DNA of 64,000 nucleotides from Carex sylvatica (Eukaryota > Streptophyta > Magnoliopsida > Poales > Cyperaceae), in contig CAXKVR010000076.1 in NCBI GenBank assembly GCA_964058845.1, positions 62,001-126,000 on the forward strand, in the 5' to 3' direction. The notes below the pieces were generated by a model. That model was not told where the DNA came from. It did no database searches and saw nothing but the letters and a program-made list of their open reading frames with translations. Shown piece after piece: positions 45,850 through 58,709 of this stretch. Position numbers and translations under genes: made by a program. Position 1 is the first letter of the stretch, and every line of letters starts with the position of its first letter.

Positions 45850-46535
45850 CTTTTGTAGAGAAAATTGACTAAAGAGAAAATGAAGTGTACAGTTTTTGCT
45901 TTGGAAAGGGGGTTTGGTTAGTGTGGGTTTCTTAAGGTGATAACAAGGGGATATAGGAGTTTCATATCTAGCTAACTAAAGTGATGATGGGTTTATATAG
46001 ATCGTAGGTCCTTGTAGGAGTGCCCGCGATGAGCACCCGTGAAACCATAATTAAAATAATTTTGATTGACGACTTCTTTTTGATGTGTTTACTTTAGTTG
46101 GCCCCTTTATCTTGATTATAAAAGCTGTTATTGTATTTGATTGTTTTGCATTCTTTGTCCTTGTTGCTTCTTTCATTGTGTTGTATTTCATTGTTTTGCA
46201 TTGTTCGTTCTTGTTGCTTTTTTCATTCTGTATTTACTAGTTTCACCTGAATTAGAACTATGAGGCTTAAGTATTGACAATTATGCTGTCCTTTACATAA
46301 TGTAAGATCACTTGATGTTCTATAAACCAACGAGCAACGAGTATATAGAATAGCACAAGCAATAGAATCTTTCTGCATATTTTTTAAAAATATAAAAAAA
46401 TAATGAAAGACTCAATTGTTCTAACAACATTCATCCTTGATTATCTCCTATCTTATGTAACAATGCACCAATCACCATCGATACATGCACCTAATCCCAT
46501 GGTTCCATGGTTTATTATCCTTTTCATCCTCTCCT
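45850..46535. other. 3' flank of the E2 gene, no further gene
   Basis: Probable 3' UTR then AT-rich spacer. A near-direct repeat (TTCATTGTTTTGCATTGTTC / TTGATTGTTTTGCATTCTTT) lies at 46137-46220. Nothing else is supported. Confidence 0.4.
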
Positions 46536-46775
46536 GGATCCGGATCCTTATCAAACCCGAAATCAAACATCATCCCTATTCCCTTCCCAATTGTGCCACG
46601 TCTCAGGGTTGGATCACGGTCCAGATTTAATTTCATCCGGTTTTTGCTCGGAATGATGAGAAGGCACCGGGGTAGTATTATTTGTGCTTTATGATTCGTG
46701 TCAAGTTAAAAAGAACAATTTTGAACCATCCAATTCAATTGTACTCAGTCCAGTAACCTGAGAGGATGTGAATTC
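46536..46775. mobile_element. Foldback MITE related to the tRNase Z promoter copy
   Basis: CGGTCCAGATTTAATTTCAT, GTAGTATTATTTGTGCTTTA, GATTCGTGTCAAG and TAACCTGAGAGGATGTGAAT match, in order, the element at 12908-13103. The left terminus is less clear. It lies about 85 bp before the large retrotransposon. Confidence 0.65.
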
Positions 46776-46860
46776 CTCAGGTCCAGATGACCATCTTCTC
46801 TCTCCTCTTCTCTTCTTTATTGGGTTCGGAGTCGGAGAAGTTATCGGGTCTGGTAGGTTG

Positions 46861-47558
46861 TGATAGGGTCATATTCCCAAGGCCCTTTTAGCTTCAATCT
46901 AGTCCACGAACAAGGCCGTAATTTGGACCTCTGTCTAGAGGCCAACCCAGGATCAAATGAAAAAACCTACGATTGAAGCCCGTTATAACGAAAGCTCAAA
47001 ATTGGCTAACTTAAATGGACCGAGATAGCAATACCGCGCTTAAAACCCTGAAGTTACCTTCCGAGCGACTTAACCATTTGCGACATCGGTTATGATTTAA
47101 CTGTCCATGATGCTGGTTACGACTTAACCGTTTATGACTTCAGTTATACCATAACTGTTCACGATTTCACTTGACATCGAAACCATCGATTATAAATGGC
47201 TATGATCACATGATCTCGTAACCAACCCACGAACTGGCTTATCCCTGACAGACAGGGGTGAGGTGGTATGTAGGTCACACTATATAAGGCCATTCCTTTG
47301 ACAGAAAAATGGCGAACCACAAGCGATACACGGTGACACACTTGCGCTCTCAGAGATATCAAATAGGAAAGGGTTCGATATCTCCGAGATCATCTCATAG
47401 TCTTCGAGGTTACCCTCTGACTTCCGAGACCTGAAAATACGAGATTATCCCTTGATCTCCCCGAGTTAGTCATTTCTCGGCCTGCGATTCCGAGCAGGAC
47501 GAGTCCAATTCAAGCCCTTCTTAGCATATAGTCTGTTGTCCTGAGATAGCCTGTATCA
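46861..47558 (+). repeat. 5' LTR (698 bp)
   Basis: Begins TGATAGGG and ends TGTATCA. A TATA box (TATATAAGG) lies at 47281. Four degenerate ~27-bp tandem units (ATGATTTAACTGTCCATGA type) lie at 47064-47172; the 3' LTR has three. Over the first ~265 aligned bases I count by eye roughly 38 substitutions against the 3' LTR, nearly three quarters of them transitions. Confidence 0.92.
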
Positions 47559-47595
47559 ACCACCGTGGGGCCCTAACTACTCACCAAAGAGCGAG

Positions 47596-49737
47596 ATGAA
47601 GACAAATCCTTTCAAGTCCAACACCGGTACCTTGGATTTGACCCGCCTTTCCGGGATCATCTCACAGATGCCTGGTTCCACTAATGACAATGCTGTTTTG
47701 CCCTCTGGGGGTGCCGACAAGCAGACAGACGACACCAGCCATACTGTCCCACCAATCGACCAAATCGGGCCAGGGGTCATCACTCCCGACCCGACCTTAG
47801 ACAAGTTCACCATGAATGGTGTCATTGTTCTAGCAGCCAACCCGAGGAACAGACCCGGTGGCGTACTTACATGCCGGGAAAAAAGGGTAAGATCGCTTCT
47901 CAAAACACCCAGGTCGGTTGTCCCCGACCCCACAATGGGACAGTACCAGTCGGGAAACGTACCGTCCTGGTACCCACCACACTTCTATCCCCATTGGTAC
48001 CCGTCTGCCTAACAATATCCCAATGCGACTCCTCCAACAAACTATGGCCCCAATGAGACCCCGGGATCGACTTTGAAACCCCCTTCTAAACGGCCGCCCT
48101 GCTCGCGCCCTCTCGTGGCCATGGTACGACAGGAGAATCCTGAGAACACAGAGCCTGATTGCCCAACTTTAACGAAATTGAATCAGCAGATGCCAAGGAC
48201 GATAACGTTCAGGCAGGAGGAGGAACGGGAGGGGGAGATGGGGGTGGAGACGGCAATGATAGTGATGATGGCGATGAAGATTGGGGTGGGAAAAGCTCAG
48301 ATGAGAGCGAAGAGGAGAGCTACACCACCGAAGCGGATACATCGGACACGGGTAGCTCGGCACCTGACAAAAAGGTCCATCCCACACCCAACAAACCCAT
48401 AGGAGATCCACCATTTTCGCCCGCAAAAATCACCATCAGCCTAGCCCTATTCGGAAGACACAAGTGACGGTCGACATGGTGGCAGTCTGAGATATGGTCA
48501 GGAAGGGAGTAGCTTGGGAACTGGCCCAAATGGATGTTGAAAAAGAAAAACACGTGATCAGTCCATCAGCGTCGATAAAGGACCGCTCTCCGAACGCATT
48601 TATCGGGCGTTAATGGCTGATTTCAAGTATCCAACTTCGTGCACAGCTTCCAGGAGAGACTGCGCCTCTTGGGAGCTACAAATCCGATCATGTACCGAGT
48701 TTTCACCACATGCTTATCTGGAGAGACGTGGGACAGGTATATGGGATTACCTCGCGATTCCATCAGGAAGTTTAAACATCTTGCAAGGTCGTTTATGGAA
48801 AGGTACACTGTCAGTAAACCCTCTTAGATTACTTGTGAGATGTTGCTCAATGTCGTGCAAGAACCCGGAGAGTGAACCATGATGTTTGTTAACCGCTTCA
48901 TCCAGGATCACGCTAAGATATGATGCATGTCGTAAGAACGTGAAAACATTCAGAGAGTTCGTAGCCTTTACAGAAGGGTATATTAGGGCAGAGGGAGATA
49001 AAGCGGTTTCGAGCGATCGAGTTCCCGATCACCCCGGGGACAAGTCGCGAACACCAGACTTCAAAGGGAGAAGCCACGGGGTGAGAATCCTCCTCAAAGA
49101 ATACCGCAGGAGTGTGATGAAGGAAGATGAGATTTAGGCGAGGAGAAATACCACTCGCACTTCATCAGATATGCCCCGTTTGTTAAGAAACAAAACGAGA
49201 TATTCTATATTGTGCGGAAAAGATTCGAGCTACCCCCGCCATTACCTAAGACATCTTCGAGGTGCAAGACATTAATAAAAGGTGCTTCTACCACAATTCA
49301 GATGGATATTTCACTGGCGACTGCCTGTAAATCAAAGATATATTGGAAAAGTTAGCCAGAGAAGGTAAGTTGTCGGAGTTTATCAACTCTGACTTTTACA
49401 AAAAGCATGCGTGGCAGTATAATGGTCGAGCAAGAGATTTTAAGATAAAGATACCTTACCGAAGAGAGAATGAAGACATGCGGCCCGTGCGAGATAATCA
49501 GGACAACGACGCAGGCGAGACCCGTCAGCCTGTCAGACCTCCAAGTCCCGTGATCAACATGATAAGTGAGGAAAACATGCATGTTATGCGAAGCCAATTA
49601 CCTCGGAGAAAGGAAAAACCATACCCTACTGTACTGGTGCCTGATGTATCTTTCGAAAGAAAGAGGCCTCGGGCAAATGAGATGATATCCTTTTCTGACA
49701 AGGATCAGGGAGACATTATCCGGTCCACACGATAATC
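47596..49737 (+). pseudogene. gag-like region, broken
   Basis: The capsid protein of the element would have come from here. A first frame (47596-48012) is Pro/Thr-rich. A second (48159-48467) is very acidic and Gly-rich. The retrotransposon gag core appears near 48640-48827 (RLLGATNPIMYRVFTTCLSG, then WDRYMGLPRDSIRKFKHLAR). A last frame (49343-49735) holds RPPSPVINMISE, then VLVPDVSFERKRP, typical of the gag-protease linker in Tat elements. At least four frame changes and several stops separate these parts. No CCHC zinc knuckle was found. Confidence 0.8.
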
Positions 49738-49739
49738 CA

Positions 49740-52700
49740 ATCGTACTCAACTTGAAGGTCGAGACACACCGAGTTAAAATAATCATGATCGATACCGGAA
49801 GCTTAGCGGATATTTTGTACCTGTCTGCCTTCAAGAAAATAAATTTGAAATCAGAGACACTTCAAAAGGTAGCGACGCCACTGATTGAGTTTACGATGAT
49901 ACACTACGGTCCAAAGGCATGGTACAACTTAAAATCATTTTCGACACCCTGCCGAGAACTGTGGAAGTCATGGTCGACTTCCTAGTGGTAGACGCCCCCT
50001 CGGCGTACAATGCCATACTTGTCCGATGAACCCTAAACCGGATAGGCGCAATTATTTTTTCTCATCATTTGAAGATCAAGTTTTACACATGCCATACGGT
50101 CCAAAGGAATGCTACCTAACCTCCATTACCAACCACGAAGGATCGGTGCACCAGGTAGATAAGAAACTAGCTGTGAAGACTCCGCTGTGAGACCCACGAA
50201 TGAAACCTAGCACGGACTTTATGGCACCTGGCATAGAGATCTCACTGGATTCCACGGATAAAGCCGAGTCCAAAACTAAGATTGAGCTGACAGACGAGAT
50301 AGAACAAGTCGAACTGGAATAAAAAAAATTCCTAAACATCGGGAAGGCAGTGCAAGGTGAAGCGAGGAAAAAACTAGTTATCTTCCTTAGGGACAACCAG
50401 TCCATCTTTGCATGGATAGCCACCGACATGCCTGGAATCCTGAGACACATAGCCGAGCATAAGCTCCACATAAGACCAGGAGCTAAGCTGGTAAGACAGA
50501 AGAAGCGCAATATGGGCGAAGAAAGAAGAATGGTAGTAAAAAAGGAAGTAAAGAGACTGCTAGAGGCCGGGGTCATCCGGAATGTTGATTGTCCGGAGTG
50601 GACAGCCAACTTAGTATTAGTGAAGAAGTCTAATGGTGACTGGAAGATGGGCATTGATTATACTGATCTTAACAAAGCTTGTCCCATGGATCCTTTCCCT
50701 TTACCCAAGATTGATCATGTGGTGGATTCCACCTCGGGACACGTAATTCTAAGTTTTATGGATGCATTTTTGGGATATAATCAGATCAGGATGTGCCGGG
50801 AGGATGAAGAGAAAACTGCGTTCACGACATACTCGGGACTTTATTGCTATAAGATGATGTCATTCGGCTTACGAAATGCCAGGGCTACATTCTAGAGAGG
50901 TAAATAGGGTCTTCGAAAAGCAAATCGGGAGAAACATGGAGGCGTACGTAGATGATCTCCTCGTCAAGAGCATGTCTGACCTCGGGCATAGTGAGGACCT
51001 CCGCAAATGCTTTGCGACTTTGAATGGGGCCGACATGAAGCTCAATCCCAAGAAGAGTTTTTTCGGCCTCACAGGTGGTAAGTTCTTAGGGTTTATGGTG
51101 TCGATGCGAGGCATCGAGATTCACCCCCTCAAAATCCCAAGCCATCCTGGATATGAAACCTCTCAAAAATATTAAGGAGCTCCAAACACTGATTGGCAGA
51201 TTGGCAACACTTAATAGGTTCATCGCGAAATCAGGAGATGTTTGCTTCCTGTTTTTTAAGGCAACGCGAAAGTCCGCTAGATTTGAATGGACGGATGAGT
51301 ATGCAATGGCCTTTCAGAAGGTTAAGGAGTACTTCGCTAACCCGCCATACCTTAGCAGACCCACATCGAAGAAATCACTAGTACTTTACATAGCAACCAT
51401 GGGTCATGCAGTGAGTGTCGCGTTGGTATGAGAGGAAGGCCGGGAACAGAAACTGATCTACTTTATTTCCCATATTTTACACGATGCAGAGACTTGATAT
51501 ACCCAGATCGAGAAGGATGCCTACGCCCTTGTAAAGGCAGCCAGGAAATTAAGACCTGGTGCACCAATCACACTCGATGAAGGTATACATGGGGGTACCC
51601 TTAAAGAAAGCATTCGTAAATTTTGAATCATCCGGACGTCTATTGGCATGGGCATTAGAATTATCCGAGTTCGACATCTCATTCCACCCTCAGAACTCAC
51701 TCAAATCACAGATCTTCGCCGATTTTATAGCATAGTACTCTGGGATGCCTGCAGAGTTGGGTGAAAAATGAAAATTGTATGTAGACGGAGCTTCTTTGCT
51801 GCAAGGTGCAGGGGCGGGAGTATCCCTAATAGGGCCACAAGAGGAGATGTTGAATTATGCACTACATTTTCAATTTTCAGTCACCAATAATATGGCCAAG
51901 TATGAAGCATTGATCGCAGGGTTGCGATTAGCTAAGGATGTTGAAGCTCGAGAAGTTCATTTACACAGTGACTTCAAATTAGCAATACGACAACTGAATG
52001 AAGAATGTCGCATAATTGACGAGAAACTGCGCAGGTACCGTGATCATTTCCAGAATCTAAAAAGACAATTTGATGAGGTCGCGATACAGTATGTCCCACA
52101 TACATAGAACAACTAGGCGGATGCTCTCTCCAAGCTGGGAGCTGCGAGAAATCTTGATAAAGATAAGCCGATCATCGTGATGAAAATTCCTAGTTCCAGC
52201 ATAGCGAAAATTGATCAAGAAGTACTTGTGATAGAAGAATTCTGGAAAACATGGATGACCTCAATGTGGAAATTTCTAACCTCGGGCGCATTACCAGAAG
52301 ACCCGCTAGCAGCCCGATGTCTTAAAAAGATAGCACCTTTGTACTCTATATTCAACAATCAAATGTACAAAAGGACGTTATGTCAGACCTTGGCTCAAAT
52401 GTGTACCGAAGACGCTGTAAAGAGGATCCTACTTGACATCCACGAGGGACTTTATGAAAGTCACCAGGGTACGAAGACAGTGGCAAAGTGTGCTGTTCGG
52501 GTAGGATTTACTAGCCAACAATGCAAGAAGACGCAGTGAATTTGGTGAAAAAGTGTGTTAAATGCCAATATCACAGCAAACTCAGCAGCATCCCGCCATA
52601 TGATCAGATTTCGATCTCTGGGGTATCGATATAGTGGGGTCATTCCCAAAAGCGACCTTGGGGAGAAAATGACTCATAGTCGCTATCGAGTATTTCACTA

Positions 52701-53458
52701 AGTGGGTGGAAGCTGAAGCCCTGTCCGAGATCACTGCGCTTGCAGCCAAAAATTTCATCTAGCGTAATATCGTTTGCCAGTCCGGAGTGCCTCATGCCAT
52801 CATTTCAGACAATGGAACGCAGTTTAATGCGACATTAACTATAGATTTTCTAGCCAGCCTAGGCATTCATAACAACTTTGCAAGCATTAGTCATCCCACA
52901 AGTAACGGGTTTGCCGAGGTAACTAACACACAATCCTCGACAGACTTAAGAAGAAAGTCACAGCAAATCGAAAGAACTGACCTGATATGCTCGATCAAGT
53001 CTTATGGGCTTATCGAACAACCCCAAGGGAGGCAACGCAGCAAAGTCCCTACTTCTTGGTGTATGGCATGGAGGCTGTAACCCAAATGAAACTCATCCAG
53101 CCATCTCTCCAAATCATGACTTATGTAGCAGATGGTAACAATGAAGCCCGTGCTACCGAATTAGATTTCATAACCGAAGCATGAGAATAAGCACGGGTGC
53201 ATACAGAGGAAATATCAAAAGTGTATCAAATATGCCTTTGACAAGAAGGTAGTACCTCGAGACTACAAACCAAGGGACTTAGTGCTAAAGAAGGTGGAGG
53301 CCTCGGGCAAGCACGTCAGTAAGCTCGGGCCAAATTGGAAAGGCCTTTACCGAGTTGTGTGCATTCGAGGAAAAGACGCATATGAGCTGGAAGACATGGA
53401 AGAGCGAAACCTTTTTCGACCATGGAACGCCATCCACCTTCGCAAGTTTTACATCTAA
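49740..53458 (+). pseudogene. pol region: protease, RT, RNase H, archaeal-type RNase H, integrase, broken
   Basis: Protease: DTGS at 49791-49802. Reverse transcriptase: long frame 50350-50895 with GIDYTDLNKACPMDPFPLPK and SFMDAFLGYNQI; YVDD at 50945-50956 lies in a shifted frame after a TAG. RNase H and its connection follow at 51150-51560. The second, archaeal-type RNase H (YVDGASLLQGAGAG, then MAKYEALIAGL) occupies 51775-52135. Integrase: HHCC region about 52440-52570, then D, D (ISDNGTQFN, 52802) and E in D-x35-E spacing near 52910. The C terminus ends RPWNAIHLRKFYI at 53458. Stops are mostly TAG or TGA, and frame changes occur near 50900, 51150 and 52930. Described as found; not functional. 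Confidence 0.92.
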
Positions 53459-54148
53459 TAAGCACAACCATGTCGGAATGCAGCGTTGTCCTCATTTATT
53501 TTGTTGTACCTTACTATTTTTGTTTTATTATTTTCATTTTAATTAATTTTACAAAACTCGAAGGTCTCGGGATTCGTAAGGGTCTGCCTATGCGACCCCG
53601 GCACCCATAGGTTGTAGGATCTCTGTATTATGAGTTATTATGAAAAAAGTTCAATCTTATGAACAAAATTATCTCTATCTGTGAAGTTCAACGAACAAAA
53701 GCCCACGTAGCAACGATGAAGAACTCACATACAAAATTTATAACCCCGAGGTCTGTCGTAAACGAACGCCTACAATGTAACGAATTCAAACCTCGGTACA
53801 AATAACACTGAGATCTGAGAAACAAAAACCTTTCAGGCAATGAAATCAAATATGGGATAAAACACAACCGAGGTTTGTAAATGACGAAAGCTTACACACA
53901 AGCTTTCGTTGCCAGGGGCATCAAATAACAGCTTTAACAAAAAAAGTCGTAGCAACACCATCTATTAGCTATCCCGCTGCCTTTGCTATCAGAAGGAAGT
54001 CCTACATACCAAAAAGAATTAAAATAAAATAACATACAGTGATATCTCGTAACGAGTTTGTGAAAAGTCAATATACCTTAGTCAATTCGAAGAGGAGAAT
54101 AGAGAGAAGACGTCCCCTCAATGATTGGCTCCCCGACGTTTTCCATTG
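53459..54148 (+). other. Spacer between pol and the antisense gene
   Basis: Follows the pol stop at 53456-53458. T-rich at first, then CTCGAGGT-type words. No frame with recognisable content on either strand. Confidence 0.45.
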
Positions 54149-57069
54149 CTATTCGTCAGAAGCATTAGCCTCAAGTTCAGTCGGCACCGTTGTCATTTTC
54201 GAGGAAGAGGTGATAAGGTTCTCCTCAACCTGAGGGTTAGGACCCCCCCTCTTGCGAGGGGAGATCTTTCTCGGCTTATAGGTCGGCATTAGGATTTGGA
54301 GAATTGTCATTATCTCCCCTTCTGCCTCCTGGGTTCGCATTTTTCTATTCTCCATTTTCCTCTTCTTCCTCCTCTTCTTCTCCGGCCTCCCTAATCCACT
54401 ATTTGCTGGGATCGTTAATGTCCACAGACCAACGGAACACCCTCTTCCACGGGCACGGTATCAACCCTGGCTCGATGCTCTCAAAATGCTGCAGAGGCTT
54501 CGCTATCTTCCCCTGAGCATTTCACATTTTGTCTTTTTTCGTATCCCAGGTAAACTCGGGAAGGACCGACACACCTGTTGTTCTTTGAGATTTCTACAAA
54601 TCCATAATGCCGGGGATCAAAGGGGTATATCTTAGTTTTTTTAGTTCTTTATAAATGACTGCCTTTGTCAAATTAGTGCACGATATTTTGGCAGCCTCGG
54701 TGAAAGCAATGTTATTCAAAATCTCATCGATAGTTCTGCGGGATACTTCTTCCTCCTATTGTTGAGCATTCTCTTTCATCTTTTCCAACTCGCTATTACG
54801 TTCTGCCAGCTCCTTCTCCACCTCGGCAACCCTAGCCCAAGCCTTCTCTAACTCCGCCTCCTTCTGTGTTAGCGCGGCCTGCTATTTTTGCATGGTCCCA
54901 TTAAAGTTTTCAATCTCCCTCTTGCCAGCACGAATTTCCTCCAGCCTAATGTTGGCAAGGAGATTCTGGGTTAGCATTTGGTCCTTATAGAATCCCTCTC
55001 AATAACGGCGGCACTGGACTAAGAAACATCGGGGGGTGGGGCCTTAAGTCGGAGAGTCTCATTCTCGTATTTGTCCCAAAGTGCCCCCGTGATAACCCCG
55101 GAATGATGTTGATAGTTTATCATTAGACCCAGTGCTTCGAGATGATCCTCTCCGACCAACTTTCATTCTTTCGCGGTTGAAGTCACGCGAATAGCCTCTT
55201 GTGCGTACTTCGCGTGTTTGGCGACGGAAGGAGTAAGGTTGTGTTGCATATTGGTGTATCCCGGAAAGTAAACTCCGAGACTGTTAGGGTAGTCCCTAGG
55301 GAGGTGAGTTTTCCACACTATCCCTACCCCCTTCTCCGAGTCCGGAATGATCTCTTGGAGGCACTTGCGGTATTCTTCTCCAAGCTCTTCAGGGATTTTT
55401 GCGAGATAGTTAGTGAGGGAAAGGGACGAGAAAGGTTCTGATGAAACAGCTTTAGGGGTCGGGGTAGAACCTATCTTTGACGGAGTATTAGTAATCACAA
55501 GCTCAGTTTCCTTATCCTTTTGCGTCTTCTTGCTAGCAGGCCCCTGAATAGAGACCCCGCTGCTACCGGGAGTTTTCCTCTTTTTACCGGAGGGAGGATC
55601 CGGAATGACTTCTTTCTGTTTCTCAGAGGTACTAGATTTGTTGGTAAGAACCTCGGAGGAGGCCTTTTTTATCTTTTGGCCCTTTGGCGGTAGCACCCTT
55701 GGACAACGACGGAGTCTTGGGAGATGCCCTCAGTAGCTTCTTCAGAGCTCCTTCAAAGATCTTGTTTTGGGGGTCCAGGGATAGAGGACGCTCTGAGGTG
55801 AATTGAAAGGCAGGCGCATACTTCCAAAATCTACAAAGAAATACAAAAGCATGTTAGTAAAATAAAGTAATGGTGAGGAATGATGAAAATTATACATGCA
55901 TAGTATGAATTAAGAGGGTATGGTTGTTGGGGAACTAACTTTCAACAAAGGAGGTGATGAAACCCATCCTGAATCTATCTGCGGGGTCCAGAGATAGTAT
56001 CAATTCCATGGCTTCCTTCTTTGCTTTCTTGGAGGGATTTGGGGATTTCTTTAGATGCCTCCATTCCTTTTAGATCCCCCTCCAGCAGTCAAAATCGTTT
56101 GGGTTTTCCAAATAACCTAGGCATGGTTTCAATCATCAAACTTATTCCATTTTGCCGCTCGGGAAGTGTCAAATAGAAGAGGACTCTTCTGACTCTTCCT
56201 TATCCCGACGTAACACCTATTCATCCATAACTAGCTGAAAAAGTCCAAAACACGGGTACAGTAGGTTCTTGATTCCCCAGATATGACAGAAATTGGTTGA
56301 ACATCTCTTCAAAACTAGAGATATAGCACCATGCTACGGTAGGGATCTGAGCTAGTGCGACATCAAGTTCACTTAATAGTCCCCTCACAAATGGGGACAA
56401 CTTCAATTTAAAGCCATAGTGCGGCATTTTCCCAGAGTCGTGAGCTCGATCATTTAGATCGGGAATACCCAAATGGACCATATCCCGAGGAAATTCTATT
56501 CTATGCTCTTCTGGTACAATTGTCTTGTAGAAATGATCCAGGTAACCCAAAGCCCGAACGTCTGCTTTAGAACTTAATCTCGCCGACTCTTGAAATTCAC
56601 TGTCATCTGGGTGCTTAGGAAGAAGTACCACGGGATCAAGCTCCTTCTTTTTTCCGGGAAGCTGAGAAACTTTGCTAGAAGAAACCCCCATAGTAGTCTT
56701 GGCCTTCTTTCTATGAGGCTCAGCTTTCTCCGATTTCTCCTCAACCTCCTGTCTTTTAACTTCTTGTTCTTTCCCGAGGTGGTTAGAATAATCCGAGGCC
56801 GTAGCCTCGCTATTCTCCTCCGAGTTTGTCCCATGATAAGGTTCTCTAATCTGATCTCGTACAGGATGGAGGGGAGGTATCATGGGGCCCTTACCACTAC
56901 CATGGCGGATGAGGGGAGATGAATCCGAGCCAAAATCAGAGCACGAATCAGAGCCCGAATCGGAGTCAGAATCAGAATTTGGATCCTGCCTCGGGATGAC
57001 TTCATCAGCCGTCCGAGGTGGAGAGGCTTCTTGGGATAAGACCTAGGGATTCTCGAATGAACCAGCCAT
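54149..57069 (-). pseudogene. Antisense gene in the Tat element, probably spliced, broken
   Basis: On the minus strand a frame opens at 57069 (ATG), has one TAG at codon 9, then runs through a Ser/Asp-rich stretch (PNSDSDSDSGSDS), a Lys/Glu-rich stretch and a folded part. The last includes EHRIEFPRDMVHLGIP and FKLKLSPFVRGLLSELDV, recalling the 'putative gypsy type transposon' domain (Transposase_28) of plant Tat-like elements. An intron likely spans 55939-55831: donor GTTAGT, acceptor TTTCTTTGTAG, then FWKYAPAFQF. The next part (55696-55163) is basic then FPGYTNMQHNLTPSV. A coiled coil follows (RVAEVEKELAERNSELEKMK, about 54790-54860). The last frame ends at 54149. Several TAG codons and at least one frameshift near 55690 break it. 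Grande and Retand-type elements also have antisense frames here (known). Confidence 0.72.
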
Positions 57070-57690
57070 GCAACTAAGTTTACAAAACAAAAAAAGAATA
57101 GGCTTACAATGGGGATATGCAGGGGTAAACAAGTATACACAGCGGGGTCCTACCCTGTGAGTTAACGAGGTCAACGATTATCAGGAACCAACATAACGAC
57201 TCACGACATACATACTCTATATAAGCTCAAAAAAAATAAAATGTACCTCGCTGATGTAGAATGCCGGGAAAATCTTAAAATCCAACAACAAGATTCGATT
57301 CCGCGATCGTCTTACCACTCAACTTTGTCCCTAATGTGAAAAATGCTTGCAAGTTTTCTTCACTCTTTTTCTCCGAGATAAGCGACCAAAGGGAAAGTAA
57401 GAAGCAAATGGTGGAAAATAGAGATCTATATATAGGCCTGTGAAGTTTTTTGCCCTATCGAGACACAAAATTCAAAAAACAACACAGGCTCTTTCACGAT
57501 GAGCTCGGCGTATTCGCGTCCCATCAATGCTAGTACTAACTAATGACATGTGGCATTTACGGAATCATTTTCTTAGATGTGATAATTGTGTCTCCTCGAA
57601 CCAAACGTTGCGCCTTCTGACATTAAGTCTGGCGCGTGATTAGACAATTAATGCCCCAATACGTTACTTAGACCGCTCATAGAATGCGAC
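57070..57690. other. Divergent spacer between antisense gene and sense zinc-finger frames
   Basis: Lies between the antisense start (57069) and the TATA box at 57691. It should hold the promoter and leader of the antisense gene: TATAGATCT-like words in the minus sense occur near 57420-57436. No coding signal. Confidence 0.4.
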
Positions 57691-57698
57691 TATATAAA
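57691..57698 (+). promoter_or_regulatory. TATA box before zinc-finger frame A
   Basis: TATATAAA lies 74 bp upstream of the ATG of frame A, a normal plant TATA-to-start distance. Inferred from sequence only. Confidence 0.5.
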
Positions 57699-57764
57699 TC
57701 TCTTTTCTGTAATGAATGACGACACAAATTTCTATCCTCGCAAAATTGATACTCATTTTTGAAA

Positions 57765-58209
57765 ATGAGCAACCCTAATCATCAACTCGGTAATAACAAA
57801 GAGAAATGGCAAAAAAAAATTTAACTATGTTCTCGCTGGAGGAGCCAATAATTGCCAGAAGGCGTTTGACACTCTCTGCGAGATAGGCCATGAGGAACTG
57901 TGGGCTCAGACACAACAAGAGAAAGTCGCAGATCCCCCTCTGTTTGTACTATTAAATAACTTGGGCATAAGAGGATCAGAAAGTCTGCCTTCGAAGGAGA
58001 CGGGGGATGACTCGACCAATCCAGAATTAATCGATCCCATGAACTTGAACAAGTATGCTCACTGTGAAAGGCGAGGACACTAGCTGGATATGTTCACCTA
58101 TGAGGGATGTGAAAACAGCTTCCATCCCGGATGTATTTCTCAACATCTTCCTCAGGATGGAAATGATTCCTTCTTTGACGAGTACTTATGCCCGACTTCT
58201 GTCTCCTAG
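57765..58209 (+). pseudogene. Small sense ORF A with a decayed PHD-like finger
   Basis: Starts at ATG 57765. After 18 codons a run of nine A (57811-57819) shifts the frame by one. From 57820 the frame is open to TAG at 58207 except for one TAG at 58072-58074. The product would be about 148 residues: an N-terminal part with QKAFDTLCEIGHEELWAQ, then a Cys/His segment at 58054-58200 ending FHPGCISQHLPQD and YLCP. Two positions where a PHD finger has zinc-binding Cys are Tyr here, which single G-to-A changes could explain. No role can be shown. It is the first of three similar frames (A, B, C) before the 3' LTR. Confidence 0.55.
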
Positions 58210-58625
58210 CATCACCTTTTTCCTCCATATAGTCTTAATTAAAAGATGTAATTCTTTAAATCTAATCTTTTGATGTATGGGAAGGGGAAAATATAGCTTC
58301 TTTTGGAAATGCAATCCCGATGTTTTGGAATATATCTTGGGGTATATCCCGAGTGTGGTTATGTTTTTTACTTCCTATATTTTATTTAAATAATGCATGA
58401 ATTATTCAAATTATTCTCTGTACTTAAATGCACAATCTTCTCAAATTATAATATCATTAAATAATTTATGACAAAACGATAGGTCAAAATCTCAAAAATA
58501 AGGAAAACCGTCAAATCAAGTTACTAATGTCGTTTTAGGAAATGAAAAAGTCGACGTTTAATTTCGACGCGACGTGTTTAGTGTTGGTGGGTCCCACCAT
58601 ATTTATTATAGATTCAGTACGATTT
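58210..58625 (+). other. Spacer between zinc-finger frames A and B
   Basis: AT-rich sequence with no recognised coding content, probably the 3' flank of frame A and the promoter of frame B. Confidence 0.4.
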
Positions 58626-58630
58626 CTTCC

Positions 58631-58638
58631 TATAAATA
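58631..58638 (+). promoter_or_regulatory. TATA box before zinc-finger frame B
   Basis: TATAAATA lies 79 bp before the ATG at 58710, followed by a CT-rich leader (CTTTTTCCTCTTATCTC). Confidence 0.55.
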
Positions 58639-58709
58639 CCTCCCATCCAAGCCTGTCAAAGGCGCCCCAAACTTTTTCCTCTTATCTCAATCTCAGAACC
58701 GACCACAAT

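Noticed and set aside
47559..47585. tRNA primer binding site after the 5' LTR
   Set aside because: The sequence ACCACCGTGGGGCCC has only a weak TGG-start candidate; no tRNA 3' end I know matches convincingly.
48169..48426. Minus-strand His/Arg/Pro-rich frame in the gag region
   Set aside because: Shadow of the acidic Gly/Asp-rich gag stretch on the + strand.
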